64,000 nucleotides of DNA, from NCBI RefSeq assembly GCF_028368855.1, contig NZ_JAQNCY010000015.1, positions 47,283 through 111,282 on the forward strand. The letters are read 5' to 3'. This DNA comes from Leisingera sp. SS27 (GTDB taxonomy: Bacteria; Pseudomonadota; Alphaproteobacteria; Rhodobacterales; Rhodobacteraceae). Each line of letters starts with the position of its first letter. The stretch's first letter is position 1. Of the stretch, positions 17,019-25,292 are shown one piece after another. Position numbers and translations under genes: made by a program. Under the pieces are notes generated by a model, which had not been told where the DNA came from, ran no database searches, and saw only the letters and a list, made by a program, of their open reading frames with translations.

Positions 17019-18362
17019 TCAGGGGGCGTGGGTGGTGATCAGGAAATAGACCCATTCGCCCTTGAAACCGGCATGTTCGGCGCGGGCTGCGGCCACTTGG
17101 GTGCGCAGGAAATCGAGGTAGGGTCCGGCGGGTTCGCTGAGCGGGCGGAGGCCTTCGTAAAGCGGGTGCGAGGCGGCGAAGGCGACCGCGATTTCCTGGC
17201 CGTAGGGCGGTGCGACAGTGATCTGCAGACCGGGGTCTCCGGCCTCCTTGGCGCCGACGCGCAGGGCGGTTTTGGGTGCGGCCTCAGCCAGCGGCGCCAG
17301 CTCGTTTGGAGAGAGGTGGAGCACCGCGCCGCCGGCGTCGAAGTAATCCACGTAGACATAGGCCGGGTAATCCGGCGCGGTGAGGTCGAAGAACAGCCGC
17401 TCGCCGCCGGAATAGTCGAGCACCCGGGCGTGGGCGTCGCTGCCGACCAAGAGCGGGTTGGTGATCTGGTCGGTGCTTTGCGGCAGACCGACGTTCGCAA
17501 TACCCGCCAGCGCGCCGCATTGCGGGCGGGGCAGCAGGCGCATGTTGTCCGATACCGTGATGTCAGTGCCCATTTGGGCCTGCAGCGCCGCCAGCACCGG
17601 GGTGCGGAGGCCGTCTTCGGGCAGGTGGCCGCGGACCTGGAGCGTTGCGGTTTCGGGGACAAAAGCAACCTGCAGGCGGGAACAGGGTACGGCGGCGAGG
17701 ATGCCGGAGACGCCATCGCGCAGCGGGTCGCCCTCAGCCGCGGCATCGCCGGGCTGCATGAAACTTTGGAAAGCGGCGAGGGAGACCGGGTCGATGTCGC
17801 CGGAGCCGCCCTGGAAGGCCAGGGCAGCCTTGATGCGGGGGGCGTCGGGAACGGCGGCCGGGGCGCTCTGCGGATCTGGGTCCGCGCCGGGCAGGGGGAC
17901 GGTATCCGGCTGCGCCGCGGGGCTGGGCTGGCTGTCGGGCGCAGCCTGCGGAAGCGCCGCTGTGTTCGGCTGCGCGGCCGGCGCGGCGGAGAGCGGGGCG
18001 GCCGCGCTGGCGAGCCTGTCTGCCGGAGCCTGGGATTGGGGTGCTGCAGAGGCCTTGGCTGCTGCGGGTTCGAGACTGTCTGCGGCGGGGGCCTTGGGCT
18101 GTGCCTTTGACTGGGGGATGCTGCCAGCGGCGAGGCCCTGGGTGTGGGCTTGGCTTTCAGGGGCTTGCTCACTCTCTGCCGCTTGCGGCACGGCCTCGGA
18201 CCTTGGGATGCGGTGGGCCTGGAGGTTGAGGCTGCTTTCGGGCGCAGGCTGCTGCGGCAGCGGGTCCGGGGCGAGCGAGATCAGAAGCGCGCCCGCGCCT
18301 GCGGTGTGGACCAGGGCAGAGGCGGCCATCCCCAGTGCCCATATGGCGGGCATGCGCATCAT
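17019..18362 (-). CDS. TonB/TolA-like transducer with BON-like and DUF4384-like periplasmic modules
   Basis: A 447-residue protein. The short N-terminus has one membrane helix containing S15-x3-H19 (SALVH), the same Ser-His spacing as the TonB and TolA helix that couples to ExbB/ExbD or TolQ/TolR. A long Pro/Ala/Gln-rich stretch follows (about 30-190), as in TonB. From about 215 there is a small domain bounded by cysteines (CSRLQVAF, LQVRGHL, PRPQCGAL) that resembles BON repeats, then a C-terminal domain (VYVDYFDAGGAVLHLSPN, HPLYEGLRP) of the DUF4384 type. The last two modules resemble those of the T6SS kinase at 51939-54101. The start overlaps the stop of the ExbD gene by 4 bp. It sits where tonB would be. 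Confidence 0.7.
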   Translation of the reverse strand: MMRMPAIWALGMAASALVHTAGAGALLISLAPDPLPQQPAPESSLNLQAHRIPRSEAVPQAAESEQAPESQAHTQGLAAGSIPQSKAQPKAPAADSLEPAAAKASAAPQSQAPADRLASAAAPLSAAPAAQPNTAALPQAAPDSQPSPAAQPDTVPLPGADPDPQSAPAAVPDAPRIKAALAFQGGSGDIDPVSLAAFQSFMQPGDAAAEGDPLRDGVSGILAAVPCSRLQVAFVPETATLQVRGHLPEDGLRTPVLAALQAQMGTDITVSDNMRLLPRPQCGALAGIANVGLPQSTDQITNPLLVGSDAHARVLDYSGGERLFFDLTAPDYPAYVYVDYFDAGGAVLHLSPNELAPLAEAAPKTALRVGAKEAGDPGLQITVAPPYGQEIAVAFAASHPLYEGLRPLSEPAGPYLDFLRTQVAAARAEHAGFKGEWVYFLITTHAP

Positions 18363-18766
18363 CCGTCTGTTTCCGGAGTGACCACCAGTACCACGTCTTT
18401 GAACCCCAGCGCCTCGCCTTCGGCGACGAGCGGCAGCACTTTGCGCAGCTCAGCCGTGCGGTGGGCGTTGATGCGCAGGCGCAGGTCCGGATCGTCTGCC
18501 AGGAGGGCGGAGAGGGCAGGGGAGAGGGCGTCGCGCGGGAGCGCTGCGCCGTCAAGCGCCAGGTCGCCGCTGGCCGAGACCGCGAGAGTGATGCCGCCGG
18601 CGGGCATATCACGGCCTGTGACAGCGGTGGCGGGGCGGACGTCGAAGGGCGCAGTGGCGTCCATGCGGCCGATCAGCATGAAGAACACCAGCAGGAAAAA
18701 CACCACGTCAATGAGGGCGATGATGGTTTCCGAATGGGACCCGCGGGCGGGGCGGTTGAGTTTCAT
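18359..18766 (-). CDS. exbD: ExbD/TolR-family protein (second copy)
   Basis: A 135-residue protein with a short cytoplasmic N-terminus, a single membrane helix IIALIDVVFFLLVFFML containing the conserved proton-relay Asp, and a periplasmic ExbD domain ending LRKVLPLVAEGEALGFKDVVLVV. It overlaps both neighbours by 4 bp. ExbB/ExbD-type motors convert proton flow into motion of a TonB or TolA partner. Two ExbD paralogs in a row are common where a heteromeric ring is used. Confidence 0.9.
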   Translation of the reverse strand: MKLNRPARGSHSETIIALIDVVFFLLVFFMLIGRMDATAPFDVRPATAVTGRDMPAGGITLAVSASGDLALDGAALPRDALSPALSALLADDPDLRLRINAHRTAELRKVLPLVAEGEALGFKDVVLVVTPETDG

Positions 18767-19176
18767 TGCGCCGCCTCCAGCCGCAGGACGCGCAGGCGGG
18801 TGACGCCGGCCAGGGCGGCGGCGTCCATCACGGTTACCAGCGCCTGGGTCTGGGCGGCACCGGAGGGCAAGATGACGACTTGTGTGAGCGGTTCGTTTGC
18901 AACGGCGGTGGAAAGCGTGGAGCGGAGAGTGTCTGCATCCAGTTCCGCGCCGCGCAGCACTGGCACGCCATCGGCGCCAAGGCGGATCATCAGGGTGCCT
19001 GCCGGGGCTTGGGTGCCGCCCGTTGCAGCACTTTCGGAGGGTTTCACAGCCGGGATCATGTCGAGGTTCAGATAGGTGGAGGTCACCATGAAGAACACCA
19101 AGAGGATCAGCATGACGTCGATCATCGGCACCAGCGAAATCAGGGCGCGGGGGCGGGCGGGCCGGGTGAGGGTCAT
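18763..19176 (-). CDS. exbD: ExbD/TolR-family protein (first copy)
   Basis: A 137-residue ExbD-like protein; N-terminal RALISLVPMIDVMLILLVFFMV contains the conserved membrane Asp. Its periplasmic part ends with VTVMDAAALAGVTRLRVLRLE, which resembles the peptidoglycan or partner-binding fold of ExbD/TolR. It is distinct from the next copy, not a recent duplicate. It lies 145 bp after the ExbB gene in the same direction. Confidence 0.9.
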   Translation of the reverse strand: MTLTRPARPRALISLVPMIDVMLILLVFFMVTSTYLNLDMIPAVKPSESAATGGTQAPAGTLMIRLGADGVPVLRGAELDADTLRSTLSTAVANEPLTQVVILPSGAAQTQALVTVMDAAALAGVTRLRVLRLEAAQ

Positions 19177-19321
19177 GCTGCCCCCGGGGCTATCCCCTTA
19201 CGGAGGTTCGCGCCCGGGTCCGAGGGGGGGCGCAATCGCGCCCGCCCTGGGGGGCGGGGCCGGGCGCGAACCGGACCGCATGCGGTCCGGTGAAGAAGGG
19301 ACTGGGGACAAACGGCCATTT

Positions 19322-19939
19322 TCAGCGCGACCCGTCGATCAGCAGCAGGCGGCCGGCGGCGCTTTCGATGGCTTGCGCGGCGGCGTCGATGCGGGCTGCG
19401 AAAAGCCCAGCGGCGATGGCGGCGGGGATGGCGACCAGAAGGCCCGCGGCGGTGGTCAGGAGCGCCTGCCAGATGCCGCCCGCGAGCACCGAGGCATTGG
19501 CGGCGCCCTGCGCCAGTTCCAGTTCCTGAAACGACTGGATCATGCCAAGGACGGTGCCGAGGAGGCCGAGCAGCGGCGAGACCATGGCGATGAGCTCCAG
19601 CAAGCGGATCAGGGAGTTCATGCGGCTCACCTCCTCATTGCCGCGGCGCTGCAGTTCATCCTGCAGCAAAGGGCCGCGCAGGCCTTCCTGCAGCGCCTGC
19701 ATGGCGTAGGCCATGACCCGGTCGGCAGGGGACTTGCCGTCCGCGATGCTGTCCTGCGCCTGCTTGCGGTCGCCGTCTTTCCATTGGGTCAGCGCCTGTT
19801 CGCGGGCTTGCCCGCCGGAGCGCACCGGCCAGAGCTGGATCAGTTTGACGGCAATCACCGTCAGCGACAGAAGCGACATCAGGGCCAGGATCACGATCAC
19901 TGGCCCGCCGGTGCCGAGCATATCCCAGGTGCCGGCCAT
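19322..19939 (-). CDS. exbB: ExbB/TolQ/MotA-family proton channel
   Basis: A 205-residue inner-membrane protein with the three-helix ExbB/TolQ layout. The last two helices carry the conserved LLGLLGTVLGMIQSF and ALLTTAAGLLVAIPAAI, including the Thr that lines the proton path. With the two ExbD proteins and the TonB-like protein it would form a complete motor. The partner outer-membrane target is unknown, but the position divergent from tssA points to an envelope task linked to T6SS. Confidence 0.92.
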   Translation of the reverse strand: MAGTWDMLGTGGPVIVILALMSLLSLTVIAVKLIQLWPVRSGGQAREQALTQWKDGDRKQAQDSIADGKSPADRVMAYAMQALQEGLRGPLLQDELQRRGNEEVSRMNSLIRLLELIAMVSPLLGLLGTVLGMIQSFQELELAQGAANASVLAGGIWQALLTTAAGLLVAIPAAIAAGLFAARIDAAAQAIESAAGRLLLIDGSR

Positions 19940-19942
19940 GGC

Positions 19943-20362
19943 TTATTTCACCAGCGGCGCGGCAGCGCGGGAGCCAAGTTCCAGAATCGGGAAACAGTCC
20001 ATCTGGTCCTCGTTCTGGGGCTGGCAGGAGGTGATGTCGTGCAGCAGGATCTCTGAGATGTTGCTGCAGGCGGTTTCCGGGATTTCGAACAGTTTCAGGG
20101 TGGTGCGCTGGACGGGCAGGGGGGCTGCGTCGATCGACAGCAGGCGGTCGATCACGCCCTGGCCGTCGAGGATGGCCAGCGACATCTCAAAGCCTTCAAA
20201 GCTTTTGCCGGTCTGGTTGCGGAACAGGAAGAAGGCGCGGCAGCCGCCGCCCTCGATTTCTTCGGTCTTGTTCAGCTCAACCCGCAGCGGGCCAGTGTCC
20301 GCGGCTGCGGCGAGCGGCAGGCAGGTCAGGGCGAGGGCAGTCAGCAGGCGGGTCAGGGGCAT
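19943..20362 (-). CDS. Small periplasmic protein of unknown function
   Basis: A 139-residue protein with a signal peptide (MPLTRLLTALALTCLPLAAAADT). The mature part has about 115 residues with four cysteines (GGCRAFFLFRN, ETACSNISEILLHDITSCQ, DQMDCFPIL), probably two disulfides. It lies 3 bp before the ExbB start in the same operon, so it probably works with the motor. I do not recognise the family. Confidence 0.72.
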   Translation of the reverse strand: MPLTRLLTALALTCLPLAAAADTGPLRVELNKTEEIEGGGCRAFFLFRNQTGKSFEGFEMSLAILDGQGVIDRLLSIDAAPLPVQRTTLKLFEIPETACSNISEILLHDITSCQPQNEDQMDCFPILELGSRAAAPLVK

Positions 20363-20426
20363 CGCGGTCTCCGGGGTCCGGTGGATGCCCGGCCCGCAAC
20401 CGCTGCGGGCCGGGCGGTGTTCGGGG

Positions 20427-21275
20427 TCAGACCAGGGCGGTCAGGGCCTTTTCGATCTTGTCCATCGCGTCGCGGGCGGAATCGAGGTCGCGGCGCTTGA
20501 GGTGGCGGGCGGCCACATGCAGGGCGCGGCCCAGCCGGTCGCGGACCTTGCCCGGGGCGCGGGCGACATTGGCCTGCAGCGACTGGGCGCGTTTGACCTG
20601 GGCACCGAGCGAGCGCTGGTCCATTTCGCGCTGGCCGCGTTTCATCGACTTGGCCTCGTCTTCGCGGTCGGCGCCGATGCGGGCGACGGCGCGTTCGATC
20701 ACCACGATCATGGTTTCGGCCTCCTGCAGCCGGCCGTCGTTGATCAGGCTGACGGATTTGGCCAGCGCGCGTTTCAGTTTCAGCTCCAGCGGGCCGGGAG
20801 CGAGGGTGATGCGCGGCTGGATGCGCTTCAGGCGCCGTTTCAGCGGCGCGATGGCCTTGGCGTCGATGCCGGAAGCAGAGATGTCGGAGGCGTTTTCCTC
20901 AGTCACCTGGCCCTTGGCGGCCTCGGGCTTGAGGCTGTCCAGAAGGTTGCCGCCGTCGTCATAGAACAGCACGTTGACCTTGGCCGGGTTGCGTTTGAGG
21001 AATTTCTTGAGTTCGGTGACCATGCGCTGCGGCGCGCTTTCGCAAATCATCTCCATATTGCCGGAGCGCACCACATAGGTGCCCCAGGCCATCGGCGGGC
21101 GCCCCCCCTCTTTTTTCATCGGGGCCTTCAGGGTTTCCGGTTTCTTGCCCGGCTGGATCATCAGGAGCGGGTCCTTGCTGGCATCGAGGCAGAAGGCGAA
21201 ACTCATCCGCTTCTTGGCCCCTTCGCGAACCATCTCTTTGACTTCCTTGCCAGAAATACGATCAATACTCATCAT
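20427..21275 (-). CDS. Cytoplasmic protein of unknown function, first gene of the exb operon
   Basis: A 282-residue protein without signal peptide. The N-terminal half (to about 110) looks like a compact alpha/beta domain with KRMSFAFCLDASKDPLLMIQPGKKPETLK landmarks at 20-50 and KKFLKRNPAKVNVLFYDDGGNLLDSL near 90-115. The C-terminal half is long, basic and helical, probably coiled coil. It begins the operon that runs away from tssA, sharing the 189-bp divergent promoter region, so it may be a T6SS accessory or regulator. Unrecognised family. Confidence 0.7.
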   Translation of the reverse strand: MMSIDRISGKEVKEMVREGAKKRMSFAFCLDASKDPLLMIQPGKKPETLKAPMKKEGGRPPMAWGTYVVRSGNMEMICESAPQRMVTELKKFLKRNPAKVNVLFYDDGGNLLDSLKPEAAKGQVTEENASDISASGIDAKAIAPLKRRLKRIQPRITLAPGPLELKLKRALAKSVSLINDGRLQEAETMIVVIERAVARIGADREDEAKSMKRGQREMDQRSLGAQVKRAQSLQANVARAPGKVRDRLGRALHVAARHLKRRDLDSARDAMDKIEKALTALV

Positions 21276-21390
21276 TCAGCCGCTATTGAATGCTTGGAAA
21301 AGGTTTGACATTAGGATGGCGATAAGGCTCTGTTGGGGTCAAGTTATTGTTTGAGGTTTCCGCGGGTTTAACCACCAGGCTCGAAAAGAG

Positions 21391-21405
21391 TGGCACCTGC
21401 TTTCC
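21391..21405 (+). promoter_or_regulatory. Sigma-54-like promoter sequence upstream of tssA
   Basis: TGGCAC-N5-TTCC at 21391-21405, differing from the -24/-12 consensus (TGGCAC-N5-TTGC) at one position in the -12 element, 60 bp before the tssA start. Several T6SS clusters are known to be sigma-54 dependent. The mismatch is in an important base, so this is tentative. Confidence 0.35.
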
Positions 21406-21431
21406 GTTACGTTACCACACGGGAACGTAAC
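21406..21431. promoter_or_regulatory. Inverted repeat GTTACGTT-N10-AACGTAAC upstream of tssA
   Basis: Perfect 8-bp arms at 21406-21413 and 21424-21431, 33 bp before the tssA start codon, in the divergent region between the exb operon and the T6SS operon. It is well suited for a dimeric regulator that could control either direction. The regulator is not known. Confidence 0.5.
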
Positions 21432-21464
21432 CAAAAAAGAATGCACCCAGGGGGGCGAAAGACA

Positions 21465-22535
21465 ATGGATCCTGCAGTATTGCTGCAATCCAAAGGGGAT
21501 GATGCCCCTAGCGGTGAGAATCTCGAATACGATCCGGCTTTCACCGAGATGGAGCTGGCGGCCCAGCCGGGCGAGGAATCGGTGGTGGGCAACGAGACGA
21601 TCGAAGCCACTGATCCCGATTACCGCGAAGTGCAGAAGAAGGCGCTGGAAGTGCTGGAGCGCAGCCACGATTTGCGGGCGGCGGTGTTTCTGGGCGATGC
21701 GATGCTGCATTCGGACGGGCTGCCGGGCTTCGCCGATGTGACCACCTATATCCGCGGCTGCCTGGAAGAGTTCTGGGAAACCTGCCATCCGGAGCTGGAT
21801 GAGGACGACGGCGACCCGACAATGCGGATCAACGCGGTTCAGGATCTGTGCGGCCAGCCGGACGGGATGGCGGGGGCGTCGCCCTTGTACCGCTCGCTGC
21901 GCCGGGCGCCCTTGAGCGAGAGCCGCAGCTTTGGCCGGTTCTGCCTGCGCGACATTGAAATCGCCGAAGGGGTGATAACGGCGCCGCAGAGCATGGAGCA
22001 TATACCGGACAGCGCCACCATCGGCGCGGCGTTCCAGGACAGCGACGAGGACGTGGTTGCGGCGCGGCTGGCGGCGGTGAAAACAGCCGAGGAAAACGTG
22101 CGCGCGATCTCTGCCGTGTTTGACGAGCAGACACCGGGGCAGGGGCCGGACCTGAGCGCGCTGATCAAGCTGCTGCAGCAGATCGGCAAGCGGATCGGCT
22201 CCTATGCCGATTTGAGCACGGAAGACGGGGCCGTTGAGGATGAGACGGAAGAAAGCGGCGCCGAGGAGGCCGGTGCTGCGGCGCCGGCGGCAGGCGGCCG
22301 TGCGATGCCATCCGCGCCCGGGGCGATCAACTCGCATGCGGATGTGTCCAACACGCTGGACCGCATCATCAGCTATTACCGGCGGGCGGAACCTTCCAGC
22401 CCGCTGCCGATCCTGCTGGAACGGTGCAAACGGCTGGTGGGGGCCGACTTCCTCACCATCATGAATGACATGGCGCCGCAGGGGGTGGAGAACGTCCACC
22501 TGATCGGCGGCATCGATGAAGACGACGACGACTGA
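21465..22535 (+). CDS. tssA: T6SS assembly protein TssA
   Basis: A 356-residue TssA. The N-terminal ImpA domain is clear: GENLEYDPAFTEMELAAQ, then DPDYREVQKKALEVLERSHDLRAAVFLGDAML with the conserved RAA, and YIRGCLEEFWETCHPELDEDD. The C-terminus (NTLDRIISYYRRAEPSSPLPILLERCKRLVGADFL) is the domain typical of TssA proteins that cap or prime the baseplate and sheath tip. ATG 21465 is chosen because the domain begins directly after it; the earlier start adds an unrelated leader. First gene of the T6SS operon. Confidence 0.93.
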   Translation: MDPAVLLQSKGDDAPSGENLEYDPAFTEMELAAQPGEESVVGNETIEATDPDYREVQKKALEVLERSHDLRAAVFLGDAMLHSDGLPGFADVTTYIRGCLEEFWETCHPELDEDDGDPTMRINAVQDLCGQPDGMAGASPLYRSLRRAPLSESRSFGRFCLRDIEIAEGVITAPQSMEHIPDSATIGAAFQDSDEDVVAARLAAVKTAEENVRAISAVFDEQTPGQGPDLSALIKLLQQIGKRIGSYADLSTEDGAVEDETEESGAEEAGAAAPAAGGRAMPSAPGAINSHADVSNTLDRIISYYRRAEPSSPLPILLERCKRLVGADFLTIMNDMAPQGVENVHLIGGIDEDDDD

Positions 22536-22606
22536 CGGACACGGGGAATCTCTGCGGCGGAACCAGCTGCGGATCCCGTGAAAGCAAGACGAGTAAGGAG
22601 ACCTAG

Positions 22607-23122
22607 ATGGCCGGAAGTTCACAGAAATTCATTGCCCGCAACCGGGCACCAAGGGTCCAGATCGAATATGACGTGGAGCTGTACGGCGCCGAGAAGAAGG
22701 TGCAGCTGCCCTTCGTGATGGGCGTTATGAGCGACCTGGTGGGCAAATCCGAAGTGGAGCAGCCTGCAGTTGCGGACCGCAAGTTCCTGGAAATCGACGT
22801 GGACAACTTCGATGACCGGATGAAGTCGATGGCGCCGCGCGCCGCCTTCACCGTGCCCAACACGCTGACCGGCGAGGGCAACATGGCGGTCGACATCACG
22901 TTCGAGAGCATGGACGATTTCAAGCCTGCCGCAATCGCCGCCAAGGTGGAGCCGCTGCGCGAGCTGCTGGAAGCGCGTAACCAGCTGTCGAACCTGATGA
23001 CCTATATGGACGGCAAGACCGGTGCAGAGGATCTGATCTCCAAGATCATCCAGGACCCGAGCCTGCTGAAGACACTGGCCGCGCAGCCGAAACCCGGCGG
23101 TGACGCCGAGAGCGAAGAATAA
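22607..23122 (+). CDS. tssB: T6SS sheath small subunit TssB (VipA)
   Basis: A 171-residue protein covering the whole TssB/VipA family: VQIEYDVELYGAEKKVQLPFVMGVMSDL, then AFTVPNTLTGEGNMAVDITFESMDDF, ending with the helix that pairs with TssC. TssB and TssC form the contractile sheath around the Hcp tube. ATG 22607 follows aaggagacctag. Its first 150 residues are about 80-85% identical by eye to the N-terminus of the giant protein at 34379, so one arose from the other. Confidence 0.95.
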   Translation: MAGSSQKFIARNRAPRVQIEYDVELYGAEKKVQLPFVMGVMSDLVGKSEVEQPAVADRKFLEIDVDNFDDRMKSMAPRAAFTVPNTLTGEGNMAVDITFESMDDFKPAAIAAKVEPLRELLEARNQLSNLMTYMDGKTGAEDLISKIIQDPSLLKTLAAQPKPGGDAESEE

Positions 23123-23137
23123 GAGGGGAGGACAAAG

Positions 23138-24634
23138 ATGGCTGAAGAAGAACTCCAGACGGAAGCCGCTGCTGGCGAAACCGCCTTTGGCTCTGCCGAA
23201 TTCGCGAGCCTGCTGCAGAAAGAATTCCGCCCCAAGTCGGATCAGGCCAAGACGGCGGTTGAAAGCGCGGTCAAGACCCTGGCCGAGCAGGCGCTGGCGA
23301 ACACTGCCCTGATTTCCGACGACGCGCTGCGCTCGATCGAGAGCATCGTGGCGGCGATTGATGCGAAGCTGACCGAGCAGGTCAACCTGGTTCTGCACAA
23401 TGAGGAATTCCAGCAGCTGGAAAGCGCCTGGCGCGGCCTGCACTATCTGGTCAACAACACCGAGACCGATGAGCAGCTGAAAATCCGGGTGATGCCGATC
23501 ACCAAGAAGGAAATGTCGAAGACCCTGAAGAAGTTCAAGGGCACGGCATGGGACCAGTCGCCGATCTTCAAGAAGATCTATACCGAGGAATTCAGCCAGC
23601 TGGGCGGCGAGCCCTATGGTTCCCTGGTGGCCGACTATCACTTTGACCATTCGCCGCCGGATATCGAGCTGCTGGGCGAGATGTCCAAGATCGCCGCTGC
23701 CGCGCATGCGCCGCTGATCACCGGCGCCAAGCCGACCCTGTTCCAGATGGACAGCTGGGCGGAACTGTCGAACCCGCGCGATCTGACCAAGATCTTCCAG
23801 ACCCCGGAATATGCCGCCTGGCGGTCCCTGCGGGACAGCGAGGATGCGAAATACGTGGGCCTGGCGATGCCGCGCTTCCTGGGCCGTCTGCCCTATGGTT
23901 CCAAGACCGACCCGGTTGAGGAGTTTGCATTCGAGGAAGACACTGCCGGGGCCGGCAGCGAGAAATACGGCTGGGTCAACGCCGCCTATGGCATGGCGGT
24001 GAACATCACCCGTTCGTTCAAGATGTACGGCTGGTGCTCGCGGATCCGCGGCGTCGAAAGCGGCGGCACGCTGGAGAACCTGCCCAGCCACACCTTCCCG
24101 ACCACCGATGGCGGCGTCGATCAGAAATGCCCGACCGAGATTGCCATCGACGACCGGCGCGAAGCGGAGCTGGCGAAGAACGGCATGATGCCGCTTATTC
24201 ACCGCAAGAACACCGACGTGGCGACCTTTATGGGCGCGCAGTCGCTGCACAAGCCGGCCGAATACGACGATCCGGATGCAACCGCCAACGCCAATCTGGG
24301 CGCGCGGCTGCCGTATCTGTTCGCCACATGCCGGTTCGCGCACTATCTGAAGTGCATGGTGCGGGATAAAGTCGGCTCGTTCAAAAGCCGTCAGGACATG
24401 GAGTCCTGGCTGCAGGAATGGATCAACAACTATGTTGATTTCAACGCGGACATCTCTTCGGAGAACCAGAAGGCGCGCAAACCTCTGGCCGCAGCCGAAG
24501 TGGTTGTGGAAGAGGTCGAGGGCAACCCGGGGTATTACACCTCAAAATTCTTCCTGCGCCCGCATTACCAGTTGGAGGGGCTTTCGGTCTCGCTTCGTCT
24601 GGTGTCCAAACTGCCCTCGGAAAAGGGAGGCTAA
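23138..24634 (+). CDS. tssC: T6SS sheath large subunit TssC (VipB)
   Basis: A 498-residue TssC of normal length. Typical features include LVLHNEEFQQLESAWRGLHYLVNNTETDEQLKIRV near residue 85-120, the GEPYGSLVADYHFDHSPPDIELL stretch, PRFLGRLPYG, and the C-terminal VDFNADISSENQKARKPLAAAEVVVEEVEG followed by the usual beta strands. It forms the outer sheath with TssB and starts 15 bp after it. RBS gagggga. Confidence 0.96.
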   Translation: MAEEELQTEAAAGETAFGSAEFASLLQKEFRPKSDQAKTAVESAVKTLAEQALANTALISDDALRSIESIVAAIDAKLTEQVNLVLHNEEFQQLESAWRGLHYLVNNTETDEQLKIRVMPITKKEMSKTLKKFKGTAWDQSPIFKKIYTEEFSQLGGEPYGSLVADYHFDHSPPDIELLGEMSKIAAAAHAPLITGAKPTLFQMDSWAELSNPRDLTKIFQTPEYAAWRSLRDSEDAKYVGLAMPRFLGRLPYGSKTDPVEEFAFEEDTAGAGSEKYGWVNAAYGMAVNITRSFKMYGWCSRIRGVESGGTLENLPSHTFPTTDGGVDQKCPTEIAIDDRREAELAKNGMMPLIHRKNTDVATFMGAQSLHKPAEYDDPDATANANLGARLPYLFATCRFAHYLKCMVRDKVGSFKSRQDMESWLQEWINNYVDFNADISSENQKARKPLAAAEVVVEEVEGNPGYYTSKFFLRPHYQLEGLSVSLRLVSKLPSEKGG

Positions 24635-24698
24635 TTTCCACTCCAACGCCTCCTCCTGACCGAAACGACACTCAAATCAATTATGAAAGGATACAGCT

Positions 24699-25202
24699 AT
24701 GGCTGCTAACATGTTCATCGAAATTAAGGACATTAAAGGCGACTCGACTGTTACCGGCTTTGAAAAAATGATCGTCATCCAGTCGGCAAGCTGGAATGTC
24801 GAACGCGCCGTGGAAATGACTGATCTGGGCTCCACCCAGCGTATGCATGCGAACTCGAACTTCGGGAAAATTGAAGTGACTTCGCAGATGGGCAAGGCAT
24901 CGAACGATCTGGCGCTTGCCGTGGCAAACGGCACCGTGCGTCCGGAAATCAAGATGTACTGGTGCCGTTCCGGCGAGAGCGCGTCCGAAGGTCTTCAGGC
25001 TTATTCGACCTGGACATTGAAGGATGTTGTGATCGACACCTATTCGATCTCTTCCAGTGAAGATGGCATTCCGGAAGAAACCTGGTCGCTGGCCTATGCC
25101 TCTATCATTCATGAGTACAAGGCAACCGACCAGAAATCCGGTAAGCTCACTGCGCAGAAACCGAACTTCACCTGGAACGTGCAGACCGGCAAGGTCGAGT
25201 AA
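24699..25202 (+). CDS. hcp: Hcp (TssD), T6SS tube protein
   Basis: A 167-residue Hcp: MFIEIKDIKGDSTVTGFEKMIVIQSASWNVERAV, central WCRSGESASEGLQAY, then LKDVVIDTYSISSSEDGIPEETWSLAYASI. It builds the tube of hexameric rings that is propelled from the cell; it is also a chaperone for small effectors. Base composition is slightly AT-richer than neighbours, as expected for a highly expressed gene. It is followed by a strong terminator, which should leave more hcp mRNA than downstream message. Confidence 0.96.
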   Translation: MAANMFIEIKDIKGDSTVTGFEKMIVIQSASWNVERAVEMTDLGSTQRMHANSNFGKIEVTSQMGKASNDLALAVANGTVRPEIKMYWCRSGESASEGLQAYSTWTLKDVVIDTYSISSSEDGIPEETWSLAYASIIHEYKATDQKSGKLTAQKPNFTWNVQTGKVE

Positions 25203-25211
25203 ACCATTTGG

Positions 25212-25249
25212 CGGACCCCGGGTGTATTGCATGCCCGGGGTCCGTTTTT
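25212..25249 (+). terminator. Terminator/attenuator after hcp
   Basis: Stem cggaccccggg (25212-25222) pairs with cccggggtccg (25234-25244), then a run of T. It lies within the T6SS operon, so it probably lets only part of transcription through to tagJ and later genes. Confidence 0.85.
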
Positions 25250-25292
25250 CTGACGTTTTAATGCATCCATCCCCGTTGCGGAGTTGAGCCCC

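Noticed and set aside
22619..24343. Minus-strand frame of 574 codons opposite tssB and tssC
   Set aside because: Crosses the boundary of two well-supported genes and has no family-like motif.
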